Positions 63,471-64,000 of a stretch of 64,000 bases of DNA are shown here, piece by piece; within the stretch, counting starts at the first letter, position 1, and every line of letters begins with the position of its first letter. The stretch is taken from contig NZ_VFTZ01000010.1 of assembly GCF_006440775.1 (NCBI RefSeq), positions 166,430 to 230,429 on the forward strand, in the 5' to 3' direction. The translations under genes were made by a program, and so were the position numbers. The notes beneath the pieces were generated by a model. The model was not told the DNA's origin. It did not search any database and saw only the letters and a program-made list of their open reading frames with translations. The stretch is from Mesorhizobium sp. B2-7-2. Its GTDB lineage: Bacteria; Pseudomonadota; Alphaproteobacteria; Rhizobiales; Rhizobiaceae.

Positions 63471-63773
63471 TCACGTCTCAGGGAACAGAATCCGCTCATA
63501 ATCCGTCGCGCCGTGAAGGATATGCAGCACTTCGACGGCATCCATATGGATGCGGAAGAAAATCAGGTAATTGCCGTACACCCGACGGCGGATACCGGAG
63601 GACTGATGGCGTGGGACCAACTGACAACGTTCCGGCATTGTGCATAGTTCAATGCAGGCATTGCGCAATTCGCGAACGAAGGTCATCGCCCGGAATGGGT
63701 TGTCGCTGGCGATGTGATCGCCGATAGCCTCAAGGTCACCCTCGGCCTGGTCGGTAAATACCAGTAGTTTCAC
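63471..63773 (-). CDS. parE: RelE/ParE-family toxin
   Basis: 100 residues. FTDQAEGDLEAIGDHIASDNP, PERCQLVPRHQSSGIRRRVYGNYLIFFRI and VEVLHILHGATDYE follow the ParE fold. GTG start overlaps the antitoxin stop (GTGA). Probable gyrase or ribosome-targeting toxin of a type II pair. Confidence 0.9.
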   Translation of the reverse strand: MKLLVFTDQAEGDLEAIGDHIASDNPFRAMTFVRELRNACIELCTMPERCQLVPRHQSSGIRRRVYGNYLIFFRIHMDAVEVLHILHGATDYERILFPET

Positions 63774-64000
63774 CTACGCTTCTCGGCCATCGCCTTATAT
63801 TTGCTCTCCAGGCGATCGAACACGTCCGCGCCAGGTTTCACGCGTCCTGCGTCTGCGTCAGCGATGCCTCGAGCGAGGGCTGCATCGAGCGTGGCGAGTC
63901 GTTTCTCCCTTTCTTCAACGAGGCGGACACCCTCGCGCAACACCTCGCTTTTCGAATTGTAGCGACCGGTTTTGACGAGCCGGTTCACGACGTCTTCCAG
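63770..64000 (-). CDS. parD: ParD-like antitoxin (5' end outside window)
   Basis: At least 76 residues visible. VNRLVKTGRYNSKSEVLREGVRLVEEREKRL is the ribbon-helix-helix ParD domain; the frame is still open at the window end, so the first codons are missing. Partner of the overlapping toxin gene. Confidence 0.87.
   Translation of the reverse strand: MEDVVNRLVKTGRYNSKSEVLREGVRLVEEREKRLATLDAALARGIADADAGRVKPGADVFDRLESKYKAMAEKRR

Overview
This is a 64 kb window of GC-rich chromosomal DNA from an alphaproteobacterium of the order Hyphomicrobiales (Rhizobiales). Mesorhizobium or a close relative is my best guess, inferred from protein similarity recalled from memory, dispersed intergenic palindromes of the rhizobial RIME/REP type, and core gene order (lgt ... 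prs ... rplY-pth-ychF; petABC). No rRNA, tRNA, CRISPR array, insertion sequence or prophage was recognised. Most of the window is ordinary housekeeping DNA broken by accessory patches.

Layout. 1-1.5 kb: end of a choline ABC importer (choW end, choV). 1.6-3.7 kb: an autotransporter. 4-5.2 kb: persulfide dioxygenase-rhodanese fusion. 5.2-5.6 kb: intergenic repeats. 5.6-10.9 kb: a SARP/BTAD-TolB-TPR regulator, a cysteine synthase, a PLP decarboxylase and a YciI protein. 11-13.1 kb: an OmpR/EnvZ-type two-component pair. 13.3-14.9 kb: small secreted or membrane proteins and a ClpS. 15-21.9 kb: a MoxR/DUF58/BatA-like operon on the minus strand. 22-24.6 kb: DUF1285, Nudix and CCA-adding enzyme, all translationally coupled. 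24.6-30.5 kb: accessory patch with a secreted subtilase and partner, DUF1059, DUF1344, an AT-rich DUF1353 protein, hemF and soxR with its box. 30.6-38.2 kb: trmL and, divergently, a leader peptide, a small basic protein and three consecutive ABC exporter half-transporters. 38.2-39.3 kb: cupin and a VapBC-type module. 39.5-43 kb: petABC (cytochrome bc1) and apt. 43.1-47.9 kb: two MaoC proteins, corA, ychF, pth, rplY. 48.2-57.6 kb: a mosaic accessory segment (GST, cupin/TetR, ABC ATPase fragment, OhrR-like regulator and hydrolase, frameshifted glycosyltransferase, fsr with AraC regulator, RibD-type reductase, AT-rich unknown). 57.6-63.4 kb: prs, lipoprotein, Xaa-Pro peptidase family, pgeF, MidA-like methyltransferase, lgt. 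63.5-64 kb: ParDE-type pair cut by the window end.

The likeliest place for something undescribed is 31.2-38 kb. A 25-codon reading frame with a near-perfect ribosome binding site is followed by RNA segments that can form mutually exclusive hairpins, one of which contains a Shine-Dalgarno sequence. Downstream are a small uncharacterised protein and three paralogous ABC exporters. I read this as a candidate leader-peptide-controlled export system. Other items worth a look are the secreted protease/beta-rich protein pair (24.6-26.3 kb), a SoxR box whose canonical promoter faces no gene, an OhrR-like sensor sharing three TATCGCGATA-type sites with a chloroperoxidase-like hydrolase, and the ~9.5 kb accessory insertion between prs and rplY. 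Family assignments rest on motif recognition without database searches.
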